From DATHBP01 sp035296085 (GTDB lineage Bacteria; Actinomycetota; Actinomycetes; Propionibacteriales; Nocardioidaceae), in NCBI GenBank assembly GCA_035296085.1, contig DATHBP010000125.1, forward strand, positions 1-21,677: DNA of 21,677 nt. Reading direction: 5' to 3'. The position numbers and the translations under genes were made by a program. This document shows, piece after piece, positions 7,045 through 16,036 of this stretch. The notes below the pieces were generated by a model. The model made no database searches. It was not told the DNA's origin and saw only the letters and a program-made list of their open reading frames with translations. Numbering within the stretch: position 1 is the stretch's first letter; each line of letters starts with the position of its first letter.

Positions 7045-8292
7045 TCAACGCTCCGGTCGCGAGCCCACCCGGGCGGTGGCGGACGGGCGCCACCAGGACC
7101 GCCGTCGGCTCCGCAGCTCGGTGAGAGCACCCGGCTCCGCGCGGGCGAACCCCAGCAGCATCCCGAGCGCGACGACCGTCGGGATCATCGCCGAGCCGCC
7201 ATAGGACACCAGCGGCAGCGGAATGCCGATCACCGGCACCAGACCCACCACTGCGCCGATGTTGATCAGCGCCTGCGCGAGCAGCCACACAGTGACGCCG
7301 GCCGCGGCGTACCGCACGAACGGGTCCTTGGCGCGGACCGCGATGCGGATGCCCGCGTAGGCGAGCGTGAGGAACAGCGCGAGCACCACCAGCGTGCCGA
7401 ACAGGCCGAGCTCTTCACCGATCACGGCGAAGATAAAGTCGGTGTGCGCCGCGGGCAGGCTTCCCCACTTCTGGCGGCTCGCGCCGATCCCGACGCCCCA
7501 CCAGCCGCCCGACGCGAGTGCGAAGAACCCGTGAGCGGCTTGCCATCCGCCGACCTGGTAGTCGTCGAACGGGTTGAGGAACCCGGTGAGCCGGCGCACC
7601 CGATAGGGCTCCTGGGCGGCCAGGTAGAACGCCAGCGCGCTGACAGCGAGCGCAGCGAGCACGAAGAAGCGGCCGGGCGCTCCGACCACCCACAACAATC
7701 CGAGGACCAGCGCGAGCAGTACCAGCGCGGTGCCGAGGTCGCCTTGACCGACGACGAGCGCGACCACGACGGCGGCGACCGGTACGACCGGCAGCAGGAG
7801 GTGGCGCCACCTGTCCAACAGCGCGTCCTTGCGCGCGTACAGGTAGGCAGCCCACACCACGAGCGCCAGCTTGGCGAACTCGGACGGTTGGACGGTGATC
7901 GGACCGAGCGCCAGCCAGTTGCGGTTTCCGTTGACCAAGACGCCGAAGCTCGGGTGGTACGTGAGTGCGAGCAGCGCGACGGACACCAGCAGAGCGGGGT
8001 AGGCGAGCCAGCCGAACCAGCGCAACGGCAACCGAGAGGCGACCCAGCCCAGTGGCAGCGCGACGCACACCCACACCGCCTGGCGGGTGAACACGTAGTA
8101 GGAGCTGCCATGGGTGAGGAAGGAGTAGACGCTGGATGCACTCAGCACCATGACCAGGCCGAGGGCGAGCAGCAAGGCGGTGCAGCCGAGAACCAGGTGG
8201 TAGGACGTGAGCGGTCGGTCGAGTGCCTGGCGGACTGAGCCGAACCATCCCGGTGCACCGGCCACCCGCCGCTGCCCGGTCGCGGTCGTCAT
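7045..8292 (-). CDS. ftsW: Septal peptidoglycan glycosyltransferase FtsW (SEDS family)
   Basis: A 415-residue polytopic SEDS protein that polymerises lipid II at the septum with the transpeptidase FtsI. About ten hydrophobic segments are visible from residue 32 on. Family signatures are NRNWLALGPITVQPSEFAK (123-141), the large extracellular loop with GGWQAAHGFFALASGGWWGVGIG, the HTDFIFAVIGEELG block, and the C-terminal VIGIPLPLVSYGGSAM. The cytoplasmic tail after the last helix is short and Arg-rich. The ATG at 8292 follows GGAGGAAGGG in the 56-nt gap after murD (GGAGG 10 nt, AAGGG 5 nt away). This gap is one of the few real gaps in the operon, so extra transcriptional input at ftsW is possible. 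Confidence 0.97.
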   Translation of the reverse strand: MTTATGQRRVAGAPGWFGSVRQALDRPLTSYHLVLGCTALLLALGLVMVLSASSVYSFLTHGSSYYVFTRQAVWVCVALPLGWVASRLPLRWFGWLAYPALLVSVALLALTYHPSFGVLVNGNRNWLALGPITVQPSEFAKLALVVWAAYLYARKDALLDRWRHLLLPVVPVAAVVVALVVGQGDLGTALVLLALVLGLLWVVGAPGRFFVLAALAVSALAFYLAAQEPYRVRRLTGFLNPFDDYQVGGWQAAHGFFALASGGWWGVGIGASRQKWGSLPAAHTDFIFAVIGEELGLFGTLVVLALFLTLAYAGIRIAVRAKDPFVRYAAAGVTVWLLAQALINIGAVVGLVPVIGIPLPLVSYGGSAMIPTVVALGMLLGFARAEPGALTELRSRRRSWWRPSATARVGSRPER

Positions 8293-8348
8293 CTAGTCCC
8301 TTCCTCCATCAGCGGTCGAGCGGGTCGGTCCGGCCGGCCACTGCCGCG

Positions 8349-9806
8349 TCAGTCGCTGGCCAGGCGGCGGACCGCCTCCGCGAACGCGGCGCCACGAGCG
8401 GCGTAGTCGCTGAACATGTCCATCGAGGCGCACGCGGGAGCGAGCAGGACGGTGTCGCCGGGGTGCGCGAGCGCCGCGGCTGCGCGCACCACAGCTTCCA
8501 TAGCGCCAGTGTCGGTGGCAGCGACGTCGATCACCGGCACATCCGGCGCGTGTCGCGCGAGCGCCGCGGCGATGGCCGCGCGGTCTGCGCCGAGCAGCAC
8601 CGCTCCACGCAGCCGCGGACTCGCCGTGCGCACAAGGTCGTCGAACGCCGCACCTTTCGCCAGCCCGCCGGCGATCCAGACGACCTTCGTGTACGCAGCC
8701 AGCGACGCCTGCGCCGCGTGCGGGTTGGTGGCCTTCGAGTCGTCGACGAAGCGCACTCCGGACACCACCGCGACGTCGGCGATGCGGTGGGGTTCGGGGG
8801 TGAAGTGCCGAAGGCCGGCGCGGACGGCCGCCGGAGCAACGCCGTGCGCCCGGGCCAGAGCCGCGGCGGCCAGCGCGTTCGCGACGTTGTGCGGTGCGGC
8901 CGGTGCGACATCGTCGACGGCGCCCAGCTCAGCGGCCATCGTGCGCCGACCGGCGACGAAAGCACGGTCGGCGAGCACCCCGTCGACGACCCCGAGCATG
9001 CCAACGCTGGGCACCCCGAGGGTGAAGCCGACCGCCCGGCACCCCTCGGTCACCTCCGCTTCCTCGACCAGGCACCGGGTGGCAGCGTCTTCGGCGTTGT
9101 AGACGCAGGCCCGCTGGCAGCGCGCGTAGATCCTGCCCTTGTCCTCGCGGTAGGCGGCCGCGCTGCCGTGCCAGTCGGTGTGGTCGTCGGCGAGGTTGAG
9201 CACGACCGCCGACTCCGCAGACATGGAGTGCGTCCAGTGCAGCTGGAAGCTCGACAGCTCCACCGCGAGGACGTCGTAGGGCTGCGGATGCAGCACCACT
9301 TCGAGCAGCGGGGTGCCGATGTTGCCAGCGGCTGCCGCCCGCAGGCCGGCTGCCGACAGCATGGCGGCGAGCATGCGTACGGTCGTCGTCTTTCCGTTCG
9401 TGCCGGTGACACACAGCCACGGGGCGGCCTGGTCGGGGTCCCGCAGTCGCCAGGCGAGCTCCACGTCGCCCCAAACCGGAACGCCGCGGGCCGCGGCGGC
9501 GACGAGTGCCGGGTTGGTCGGCCGCAGACCGGGCGACGTCACGACCAGGTCGCAGCGGTCGGGCAGCGCGGCGGTGGCGCCGGCGCCGAGACGGACGTCG
9601 GCCCCCAGGATCTGCAGGATCGTCGCCTTCTCCTGCTGCTCGGTTCCGTCGATGTCGTCGAGGACGCACACCCGCGCACCGAGCTGGACCAGCGCGTCCG
9701 CTGCGGCGAAGCCGGCCACCCCGATGCCGGTCACGACGACGTCGAGCCGGTCCCAGCGCGGACGTGCCTTGTCGTCATCCGGCCAGTCGGCCGGTGCGGC
9801 GCTCAT
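8349..9806 (-). CDS. murD: UDP-N-acetylmuramoylalanine--D-glutamate ligase MurD
   Basis: A 485-residue Mur ligase that adds D-Glu to UDP-MurNAc-L-Ala. The N-terminal nucleotide-sugar domain begins DVVVTGIGVAGFAAADAL (22-39) and has the TSPGLRPTNP block (90-99). The ATP loop is VTGTNGKTTTVRML (133-146), followed by ELSSFQL, a MurD signature, and VLNLADDHTDWH. The C-terminal domain contains FVDDSKATNPHA and WIAGGLAKG. The start is the ATG at 9806, in a 4-nt ATGA overlap with the mraY stop. The frame is open another 33 codons upstream but that lies inside mraY. It is followed by a 56-nt gap to ftsW. Confidence 0.98.
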   Translation of the reverse strand: MSAAPADWPDDDKARPRWDRLDVVVTGIGVAGFAAADALVQLGARVCVLDDIDGTEQQEKATILQILGADVRLGAGATAALPDRCDLVVTSPGLRPTNPALVAAAARGVPVWGDVELAWRLRDPDQAAPWLCVTGTNGKTTTVRMLAAMLSAAGLRAAAAGNIGTPLLEVVLHPQPYDVLAVELSSFQLHWTHSMSAESAVVLNLADDHTDWHGSAAAYREDKGRIYARCQRACVYNAEDAATRCLVEEAEVTEGCRAVGFTLGVPSVGMLGVVDGVLADRAFVAGRRTMAAELGAVDDVAPAAPHNVANALAAAALARAHGVAPAAVRAGLRHFTPEPHRIADVAVVSGVRFVDDSKATNPHAAQASLAAYTKVVWIAGGLAKGAAFDDLVRTASPRLRGAVLLGADRAAIAAALARHAPDVPVIDVAATDTGAMEAVVRAAAALAHPGDTVLLAPACASMDMFSDYAARGAAFAEAVRRLASD

Positions 9807-10867
9807 GCGCCTACGACCCACTCCGCGTAGAACAACGCGATGCCGGTGGCGGCGCAGATGCCACTGATGATCCAGAACCGGATGGTCACGGTGACCTCCG
9901 CCCACCCCTTGAGCTCGAAGTGGTGGTGCAGCGGTGCCATCCGAAACAGCCGTTTACCACGGGTCAGCTTGAAGTAGCCGACCTGGGCGATCACTGAGAC
10001 CGTGACGATGACGAACAGCCCGCCGAGCACCAGCAGCAGCAGCTCAGTGCGGGTCATCACGGCAAGACCAGCCATCGCCCCACCGAGGGACAGCGAGCCG
10101 GTGTCACCCAGGATGATCTTCGCCGGGGCGGCGTTCCACCACAGGAAGCCGAAACATGCGCCGGTCAGCGCAGCAGCCACGACCGCGAGGTCGTAGGGGT
10201 CACGCACCTCGTAGCACTTCAGCGCAGGCGTCGAGGCGCAGCTCTGGTTGAACTGCCAGATGCCGATGACGGTATAGGCGCCGAAGACCATCATGGCGGC
10301 GCCGGTCGCCAGCCCGTCGAGGCCGTCGGTGAGGTTCACCCCGTTACTCGCGCCGGCGATCATCACGAACACGAGCAGAACGACCAGCGCTGTGGGCAGC
10401 GTCCAGCCGTCCAGGTCACGGACGAACGAGACGGCCGGCGACACCGGGGTCTGCCCCCGGTCGTCAGGGAAGCGCAAGGCCAGCAGCCCGAACGCAAGTG
10501 CTACCAGGGACTGCCCGGCGAACTTGGTCTTGCTGCGCAGACCCAGGTTGCGCTGCTTGGAGACCTTGATGTAGTCGTCGAGGAAGCCGACCAGACCGAG
10601 GCCGCAGAACAAGAACAAGAGCAGCAGACCCGATGCGGACGGGCCCTGCCCGGTGAAGAGCTTGGCGATGAGATAGGACAGTGTCACCGCGCAGAGGCAG
10701 ACCAGCCCGCCCATCGTGGGGGTGCCCCGCTTGATGTGGTGCGACGTCGGCCCGTCGTCACGGATCAGCTGCCCGTAGCCCTTGGTGACGAGCACGCTGA
10801 TCGCTACCCGCGTGCCGAGCAGCGTGCCGAGGAGACTGAGCCCACCGGCGAGCAGGATCGCCCTCAT
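9803..10867 (-). CDS. mraY: Phospho-N-acetylmuramoyl-pentapeptide transferase MraY
   Basis: A 354-residue polytopic membrane enzyme that transfers phospho-MurNAc-pentapeptide to undecaprenyl phosphate, giving lipid I. The expected blocks are in order: HHIKRGTPTMGG (43-54), GFLDDYIKV with the Mg-binding Asp pair (94-102; DDY 97-99), NGVNLTDGLDGLA (175-187), ILGDTGSLSLGG (252-263) and the APLHHHFE loop (311-318), whose His cluster is characteristic of MraY. About ten hydrophobic helices are seen. Both ends overlap neighbours by 4 nt (ATGA with murF upstream and with murD downstream). Confidence 0.98.
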   Translation of the reverse strand: MRAILLAGGLSLLGTLLGTRVAISVLVTKGYGQLIRDDGPTSHHIKRGTPTMGGLVCLCAVTLSYLIAKLFTGQGPSASGLLLLFLFCGLGLVGFLDDYIKVSKQRNLGLRSKTKFAGQSLVALAFGLLALRFPDDRGQTPVSPAVSFVRDLDGWTLPTALVVLLVFVMIAGASNGVNLTDGLDGLATGAAMMVFGAYTVIGIWQFNQSCASTPALKCYEVRDPYDLAVVAAALTGACFGFLWWNAAPAKIILGDTGSLSLGGAMAGLAVMTRTELLLLVLGGLFVIVTVSVIAQVGYFKLTRGKRLFRMAPLHHHFELKGWAEVTVTIRFWIISGICAATGIALFYAEWVVGA

Positions 10868-12264
10868 GCATCCACGTCCGCGTCGAGCAGACCCTGCGCC
10901 ACCCGTTCGAGCCCCGCGCCGCGCGACGCCTTGACCAGCACGACGTCCCCCCGCCCCAACCGGTCACCGAGAACCGCGAGAGCGGCGGGCACGTCCGGTA
11001 CCCAGAACAGTTGCGCGGGCCCGGCGCCCGCCTGGAGGGCGGCTCCATGAACCGCTGCGGCGCCGGGGCCGACGGCGACCAGCTCAGTGATCCCGAGCTC
11101 CACCACCAGCCGGCCGAGCGCGAGGTGCTCATCGAGTGCCGTCCCACCGAGCTCGAGCATCTCACCCAGCACCGCCACGGTCCGGCCGCTCGACGCCGGC
11201 GCCGCTCCCATCGCACTCAGCGTTCGCAGCGCTGCCTGCATCGACGTGGGATTGGCGTTGTAGGCGTCGTTGACGATCGTGACACCGTCAGCTCTGCGCC
11301 GTACGTCCATCCGCCACGGTGAGCGTGCGGTGGCGCGCTCGAGCAATGCCGCGGTCCTCGCCAGGTCCGCCCCGCAGCCGAGACTGACAGCCGCTGCGGC
11401 TGCCGCGTTGAGCGCTTGGTGCTCGCCCACCAGCTGCAGGCGTACGGGCACGCGGTCCCCCTGCGCTGCGAGGCAGAACCCGGCCCGGCCGTCACCATCG
11501 AGCGTTACGTCGCTGACCCGCACGTCGGCGGCTTCGACCGCCCCGAACGTGAGCAGCCGGCCGGCGCAGCGGTCAGCCATCGCCACCACGAGCGGGTCGT
11601 CCGCGTTGAGGACGGCCAGCCCGCTGCTCGGCAGGGCCGCGACGAGCTCGGATTTCGCCGCGGCGATCTGCGCACGCCCGCCGAACGCCCCGATGTGCGC
11701 GACGCCGACGTTGAGGACGACGGCGACGTCGGGCGGAGTGACGGTGCAGAGGTAGGCGATCTGTCCGGTGCCGCGCGCGCCCATCTCCACCACCAGGTAG
11801 CGAGTGGAGTGGCGGGCGCGCAACGCGGTCAACGGGACGCCGATCTCGTTGTTGAAGTTGCCGGCCGGTGCGACCGTCTCACCGATCTGTTCGAGGACCG
11901 AGGCCAGCAGGTCCTTCGTCGTCGTCTTGCCCTGGGACCCGGTGATGGCGATGACGCAGCAGTCCACGAGCTGGTCCACGACGTGGCGGGCAAGCCGACC
12001 GAGGGCTGCGACGGGGTCGGCCACCACCACCGCCGGCACCCCGACCGGCCTGCCCGCGAGGACCGCACCGGCCCCCGCCCGTACGGCTGCCTCGGCGAAG
12101 TCATGACCGTCGACACGCTCACCACGGATGGCGGCGAACAGGCCGTCGGGCTCCACCAGGCGTGAGTCCACGCTGACCGCGCCGGAGATCGTCGTGGCCG
12201 GGTCCGCGTCGTGGACGTCCCCGCCCGTCACGGTGGCGACCTCAGCCAGCGACATTGTGATCAT
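10864..12264 (-). CDS. murF: UDP-MurNAc-tripeptide--D-alanyl-D-alanine ligase MurF
   Basis: A 466-residue Mur ligase that adds D-Ala-D-Ala to complete UDP-MurNAc-pentapeptide. The N-terminal domain has SVDSRLVEPDGLFAAIRGE (31-49). The ATP loop is AITGSQGKTTTKDL (106-119). GNFNNEIGVPLT, the MurF-specific substrate block, and the C-terminal NDAYNANPTSM and VLGEMLELG follow. The start is the ATG at 12264, 3 nt after the murE stop, with GGAG 10 nt upstream. A second ATG three codons in (12255) is less well placed. The stop overlaps the mraY start by 4 nt. Confidence 0.98.
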   Translation of the reverse strand: MITMSLAEVATVTGGDVHDADPATTISGAVSVDSRLVEPDGLFAAIRGERVDGHDFAEAAVRAGAGAVLAGRPVGVPAVVVADPVAALGRLARHVVDQLVDCCVIAITGSQGKTTTKDLLASVLEQIGETVAPAGNFNNEIGVPLTALRARHSTRYLVVEMGARGTGQIAYLCTVTPPDVAVVLNVGVAHIGAFGGRAQIAAAKSELVAALPSSGLAVLNADDPLVVAMADRCAGRLLTFGAVEAADVRVSDVTLDGDGRAGFCLAAQGDRVPVRLQLVGEHQALNAAAAAAVSLGCGADLARTAALLERATARSPWRMDVRRRADGVTIVNDAYNANPTSMQAALRTLSAMGAAPASSGRTVAVLGEMLELGGTALDEHLALGRLVVELGITELVAVGPGAAAVHGAALQAGAGPAQLFWVPDVPAALAVLGDRLGRGDVVLVKASRGAGLERVAQGLLDADVDA

Positions 12265-12267
12265 TGC

Positions 12268-13848
12268 TCACGTGCTCCGGCGCGACAAAGCCGCCCGGGC
12301 CACGACGCGGTCGTCGAACGGCTCGCTGCGACCGTCCATGTGCTGTCCCTGCTCGTGGCCCTTGCCGGCGACGAGGACGCAGTCGCCGGCGCGAGCAGCG
12401 GCCAGCGCAGCTTCGATTGCCTGGGCACGGTCGGCCACCTCGAGCACGTGGGCACGTTCCGCGGGCGGTGCGGCGCCGGTCCCGTCGAGCAGAGCCGCCC
12501 GGATGGCCGCCGGGTCCTCAGACCTCGGGTTGTCGTCGGTGATGACGACCAGGTCGGCGAGCCGAGCCGCCAGCTCTCCCATCACCGCACGCTTGCCGGT
12601 GTCGCGGTCGCCGCCGGCACCGAGCACGACCAGCAGCCGGCCCGGGGTGACGGCACGCAGTTGGTCCAACACAGCGGTGAGTGCGTCGGGCTTGTGTGCG
12701 TAGTCGACGACGACCGTGAAGTCCTGGCCCTCGTCCACGCTCTCCATCCGTCCAGGCACGCTGCGCAGGTCGGCGATGGCGTCGACGACCGGATCGACCG
12801 GCAGGCCGGCCTCGGTGCAGGCGGCGATGGCGAGCAACGCGTTGGCCACGTTGAAGGCACCGGGTAGCCGCACGCGGCAGGAGTGCAGCCTGGAGTCCGG
12901 CCCTTCGACGGTGAACGCCGTGCCTGTTCGGTCCGCCTTCGCGTCGCGGCAGCGCCAGTCGGCCGGGGCCCCGGCAGCGGACACCGTGCGGACGGGCAAC
13001 GCGCGCGTTGCGACGATGCGGCGGCCGGACTCGTCGTCGACGTTGACGACCGCCCGCCGCGATCGCTGCGGTGTGAACAGCTGCGCCTTCGCGGCGAAGT
13101 AGTCCTCCTCGTCGGCGTGGAAGTCGAGGTGGTCCCGGCCGAGGTTGGTGAACGCCGCGACGTCGAACACGACGCCGTCGACCCGCCCGAGCACCAGGGA
13201 GTGGCTGGAGACCTCCATCGCGCAGGTGTCCACCGCGCGCTCACGCATCAGAGCAAACAGGGCCTGCAGTTCCGGCGCTTCTGGGGTCGTGAGCCGGCTG
13301 ACCAGCGGGGTGCCGTCCACGGCGGTGCCGGTTGTCCCGATGCGAGCCGCGGTCAGCCCGCTCGCGGCGACACCTGCTTCGACCAGGTGTGCGGTCGTGG
13401 TTTTCCCCGACGTGCCCGTGATCGCGACCAGCGTCAATGCCTGTGCCGGGTAGCCATACACCAAGGCCGACACCGGACCGAGGCATCCTCTGGGGTCGGC
13501 CACGACGAGCGCCGGCACGCCGCTGGCGGTCGCGGACGGTGCTCCGGCCTCGTCGGTGAGCACGGCTACCGCCCCGGCCGCGGCTGCGTCGGCGCAGAAC
13601 CGCGCGCCGTGGACGTTGGCGCCGGACAGTGCTGCGTACATGTCGCCGGGCTGAACCGCCCGCGAGTCGACGGTCACCCCGGTCACACCTGGGTTGTCAT
13701 CGTGGGCGCGCGCGGGCCGCAGCAGGGTTGCATCGGCAGTCCGTACCAGCGATTCAAGCGGTACGGGGGTGACGACCTGGGGCCGGACAGGCAGGTCCGC
13801 GGCGGTCCGGGGCGCGGCGGGCACGGCGGCGAGGCTACCGAAGCTCAC
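12268..13848 (-). CDS. murE: UDP-MurNAc-L-Ala-D-Glu--meso-diaminopimelate ligase MurE
   Basis: A 526-residue Mur ligase that adds the third residue of the stem peptide. The N-terminal domain has VTVDSRAVQPGDMYAAL (58-74). The ATP loop is AITGTSGKTTTAHL (142-155), followed by TTPEAP (187-192) and MEVSSHSL (211-218). The amino-acid-selectivity motif reads DDNPRSE (438-444). DNPR is the signature of meso-DAP-adding MurE, whereas L-Lys enzymes have a different sequence there. The first 30 residues are a poorly conserved, Ala/Pro-rich extension. The start is GTG at 13848, in a 4-nt GTGA overlap with the ftsI stop. This gene is the best evidence in the window for a meso-DAP wall. Confidence 0.97.
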   Translation of the reverse strand: MSFGSLAAVPAAPRTAADLPVRPQVVTPVPLESLVRTADATLLRPARAHDDNPGVTGVTVDSRAVQPGDMYAALSGANVHGARFCADAAAAGAVAVLTDEAGAPSATASGVPALVVADPRGCLGPVSALVYGYPAQALTLVAITGTSGKTTTAHLVEAGVAASGLTAARIGTTGTAVDGTPLVSRLTTPEAPELQALFALMRERAVDTCAMEVSSHSLVLGRVDGVVFDVAAFTNLGRDHLDFHADEEDYFAAKAQLFTPQRSRRAVVNVDDESGRRIVATRALPVRTVSAAGAPADWRCRDAKADRTGTAFTVEGPDSRLHSCRVRLPGAFNVANALLAIAACTEAGLPVDPVVDAIADLRSVPGRMESVDEGQDFTVVVDYAHKPDALTAVLDQLRAVTPGRLLVVLGAGGDRDTGKRAVMGELAARLADLVVITDDNPRSEDPAAIRAALLDGTGAAPPAERAHVLEVADRAQAIEAALAAARAGDCVLVAGKGHEQGQHMDGRSEPFDDRVVARAALSRRST

Positions 13849-15617
13849 CAGGTGGTGGGGATCTTCGGCGGCCGCGCGCCAGTGGGTGGGACCCCGTACT
13901 TCTCCAAGGCGTAGGACATCACGTCGTGGAACACCGGTCCGCCGGTGGAGCCGCCGCCGCTGCCGCTGTCAGGCTCCTGGACGACGACATAGGTGAGGAA
14001 CCTCGGCTCGTCGGCAGGCGCGAAGCCGGCGAACGAGACGGTGGTCCCCCGGTAGCAGCCGCAGGTGGAGTCGGCCCGCTGCGCGGTGCCGGTCTTGCCG
14101 GCCACCCGGTAGCCGGGGATCGCGGCCAGCGGGGCCGTGCCGTCCGGCGCTGTGACCGCCTCCATCATCGACGTCACGGCGGTCGCCGCCCGCGGGCTGA
14201 TGACCCGGTGTCGCGCCGGAGGCGGTGCCGGCGTGAGGCTGCCGTCGGGCCCGAGATAGCCCTTGATCAAGGTCGGGTCGACGCGGACCCCCCCGTTGGC
14301 GACCGCAGCGACCGCTGCGGCCATCTGCACCGCGGTCACCGAGAGACCCTGACCGAACGAGATGGTGTCGTGGTTGATGCGCTCCCAGCTCGAGGCCGGC
14401 GGAAGGAGACCGGCACTCTCGCCGGGAAGGCCGAGCTCAGTCCGTGCGCCGAGCCCGAAGGCGCGCAGATAGCGGTAGAGGGCTTGGTCGCCCATCAGCT
14501 CACTCGCCAGCACGGTGCCGAGGTTGGACGAGACCGAGAGAACCCCGGTCATCGTCAGACGAAGCGTGCCGTGCGGGAAGTAGTCGCGGATGGTGTGGCC
14601 GCCGCGGTCGAGTGCAGGTGGCACCGTGATTTTCGTCCGCGGCGTCACCAGGCCCGCATCCACCAGCGCGCTGGCCGTGAGCACCTTCTCGACGCTCCCC
14701 GGCTCGTAGACGTCCTGGATGCTCCGAGCGCCGAGGCTCGTCGCATCGGCGTCTTCGACGTTTCGCGGGTCGACGCTCGGCCAGTCCGCGAGCGCCAGCA
14801 GCTCACCGGTCCTCACATCGAGGACGACCAGCGACCCCGAGCTGCCGCCACTCGCCTGCACAGCGGTCTTCAACCGGCGCTGCGCGTACCACTGCAGGTC
14901 CCGGTCGATCGTCAGCGCCACGCCCGTCCCCGGCCGAGGTTGCTCGATGACGCTGTGCGCAAGCGGGATCCGGCTGCCGTCGGGCCCGACCTCGAAGGTC
15001 TCTGCGCCGTCCCGACCGGAGAGCTCGTCGTTCAACGCGTACTCCAGGCCGGCCAGGCCGTTGCCGTCGGCGCCGACGAAGCCGACCACATTCGCGCCCA
15101 CGTCCTTCGCCGGGTAGCTGCGCAGCGTGTCAGCAGCGGTGAACACTCCACCGAGGTTGCGGCGGTTGAGCTCGCTCACCACGGCGTCGGCGTGCTGGGG
15201 GCGCAGATGGCGGGCCAGGTAGGCAAAGCGGGTGTCCGGCGTCCGCAGCACCTCGACCATGTCGATGTAGTCGAGCCCGAGGCGTGCGCTGAGCACCGCG
15301 GCGATCCGCGTCGCTGACCTCGCCGTCATGCTCGGGTCGGCGGTGAGCATCGCGGCGCCCACTGACTCCGCCAGGGCGGTGCCGAAGCGATCGACGATCT
15401 GGCCGCGTGGGGCAGCCAGCACGGCCGTGTGGGTGCCTTCTTGCTGCGCCATCGCTGCGTACGCGTTCGCATCGACGCCTTGGAGCTGCAGCAGACGCCC
15501 GGCGAACAACGACACGACGAATGCGACGGCGAGGAAGCAGGCCCGTAGACGTAGCGACGCGCGACCGCGCCGGCGCCGGCGCCGGCTTGCCGGCTGCCTG
15601 CCGCTGCGACGGCTCAC
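13845..15617 (-). CDS. ftsI: Septal transpeptidase FtsI (class B penicillin-binding protein, PBP3-type)
   Basis: A 590-residue bitopic class B PBP that cross-links septal peptidoglycan as partner of FtsW. A very basic cytoplasmic tail (Arg run at residues 12-17) precedes one transmembrane helix (about 25-43). Then come the pedestal domain (RGQIVDRFGTALA, 71-83) and the transpeptidase domain. Its catalytic motifs are SVEK (S308, K311, in YEPGSVEKV), SSN (363-365) and KTG (508-510). A TCGCY pair of cysteines follows the KTG. There is no PASTA domain. The start is GTG at 15617, in a GTGA overlap with the ftsL stop. The frame stays open for over 300 codons upstream, but that part is a shadow of ftsL and rsmH. 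Confidence 0.97.
   Translation of the reverse strand: MSRRSGRQPASRRRRRRGRASLRLRACFLAVAFVVSLFAGRLLQLQGVDANAYAAMAQQEGTHTAVLAAPRGQIVDRFGTALAESVGAAMLTADPSMTARSATRIAAVLSARLGLDYIDMVEVLRTPDTRFAYLARHLRPQHADAVVSELNRRNLGGVFTAADTLRSYPAKDVGANVVGFVGADGNGLAGLEYALNDELSGRDGAETFEVGPDGSRIPLAHSVIEQPRPGTGVALTIDRDLQWYAQRRLKTAVQASGGSSGSLVVLDVRTGELLALADWPSVDPRNVEDADATSLGARSIQDVYEPGSVEKVLTASALVDAGLVTPRTKITVPPALDRGGHTIRDYFPHGTLRLTMTGVLSVSSNLGTVLASELMGDQALYRYLRAFGLGARTELGLPGESAGLLPPASSWERINHDTISFGQGLSVTAVQMAAAVAAVANGGVRVDPTLIKGYLGPDGSLTPAPPPARHRVISPRAATAVTSMMEAVTAPDGTAPLAAIPGYRVAGKTGTAQRADSTCGCYRGTTVSFAGFAPADEPRFLTYVVVQEPDSGSGGGSTGGPVFHDVMSYALEKYGVPPTGARPPKIPTTW
15569..15586. repeat. Three tandem copies of GCCGGC inside ftsI
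   Basis: The hexamer GCCGGC occurs three times in a row. It encodes part of the Arg run in the cytoplasmic tail of FtsI. Because the unit is a multiple of three, slippage would change the number of Arg/Arg-type codons without shifting the frame. Confidence 0.7.
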
Positions 15618-16036
15618 CGGATGCCTGCGGCGTTCGCGCGGCCGGTGCGGGAGCCGACGACACGGCCGTCGGACAGCCGTAGGAAGACGGGCGTCGGGTC
15701 GGCGACCATGCCGAGCTGTTGGGCACGGCGCGCGAGCCGCCCCGGGTCGCGGAGCGCGGACACCTCCAGCTGGAGGCTCTGTTGGCTCACCAGCAGCGCC
15801 GTTGCCCTGCTCTCGAGCCTGGCGACCGCGAACGCGCTTTGCTGCAGTGAGGTGTTGACGACCAGGAGACCGACAACGCCGATCCCGAGCGCGAGCACGA
15901 CAACCAGAGCGAACGGGACGCGGGTCCAACGCTGCCGAGCCCTGGGTACGACGATGAGCCGGGGGCGCCGCGGCGGTCCGGGCACCGGCCCGGTCGACGG
16001 CGCCCGTAGGCGTCCTGGGTCGACGAGCGTGCTCAC
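15614..16036 (-). CDS. ftsL: Cell division protein FtsL (septum formation initiator-like)
   Basis: A 140-residue bitopic protein. A Pro/Arg-rich cytoplasmic segment (1-38) is followed by one transmembrane helix (about 41-60). A heptad-like, Leu/Gln/Ala-rich stretch (about 62-97) is likely to form the coiled coil with an FtsB-type partner, and the tail contains RRAQQLGMVADPTPVFLRL (103-121), as usual in FtsL/DivIC proteins. Sequence conservation in this family is low, so the name rests on topology and on the position between rsmH and ftsI, which is where actinobacterial ftsL lies. The start is GTG at 16036 (GTGA overlap with the rsmH stop), and the stop overlaps ftsI in the same way. Confidence 0.88.
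   Translation of the reverse strand: MSTLVDPGRLRAPSTGPVPGPPRRPRLIVVPRARQRWTRVPFALVVVLALGIGVVGLLVVNTSLQQSAFAVARLESRATALLVSQQSLQLEVSALRDPGRLARRAQQLGMVADPTPVFLRLSDGRVVGSRTGRANAAGIR

Noticed and set aside
6835..8238. 467-codon plus-strand open frame antisense to murG and ftsW
   Set aside because: It has low-complexity Arg/Gln/Glu/His composition and no family features, and it lies opposite two complete, well-conserved genes.
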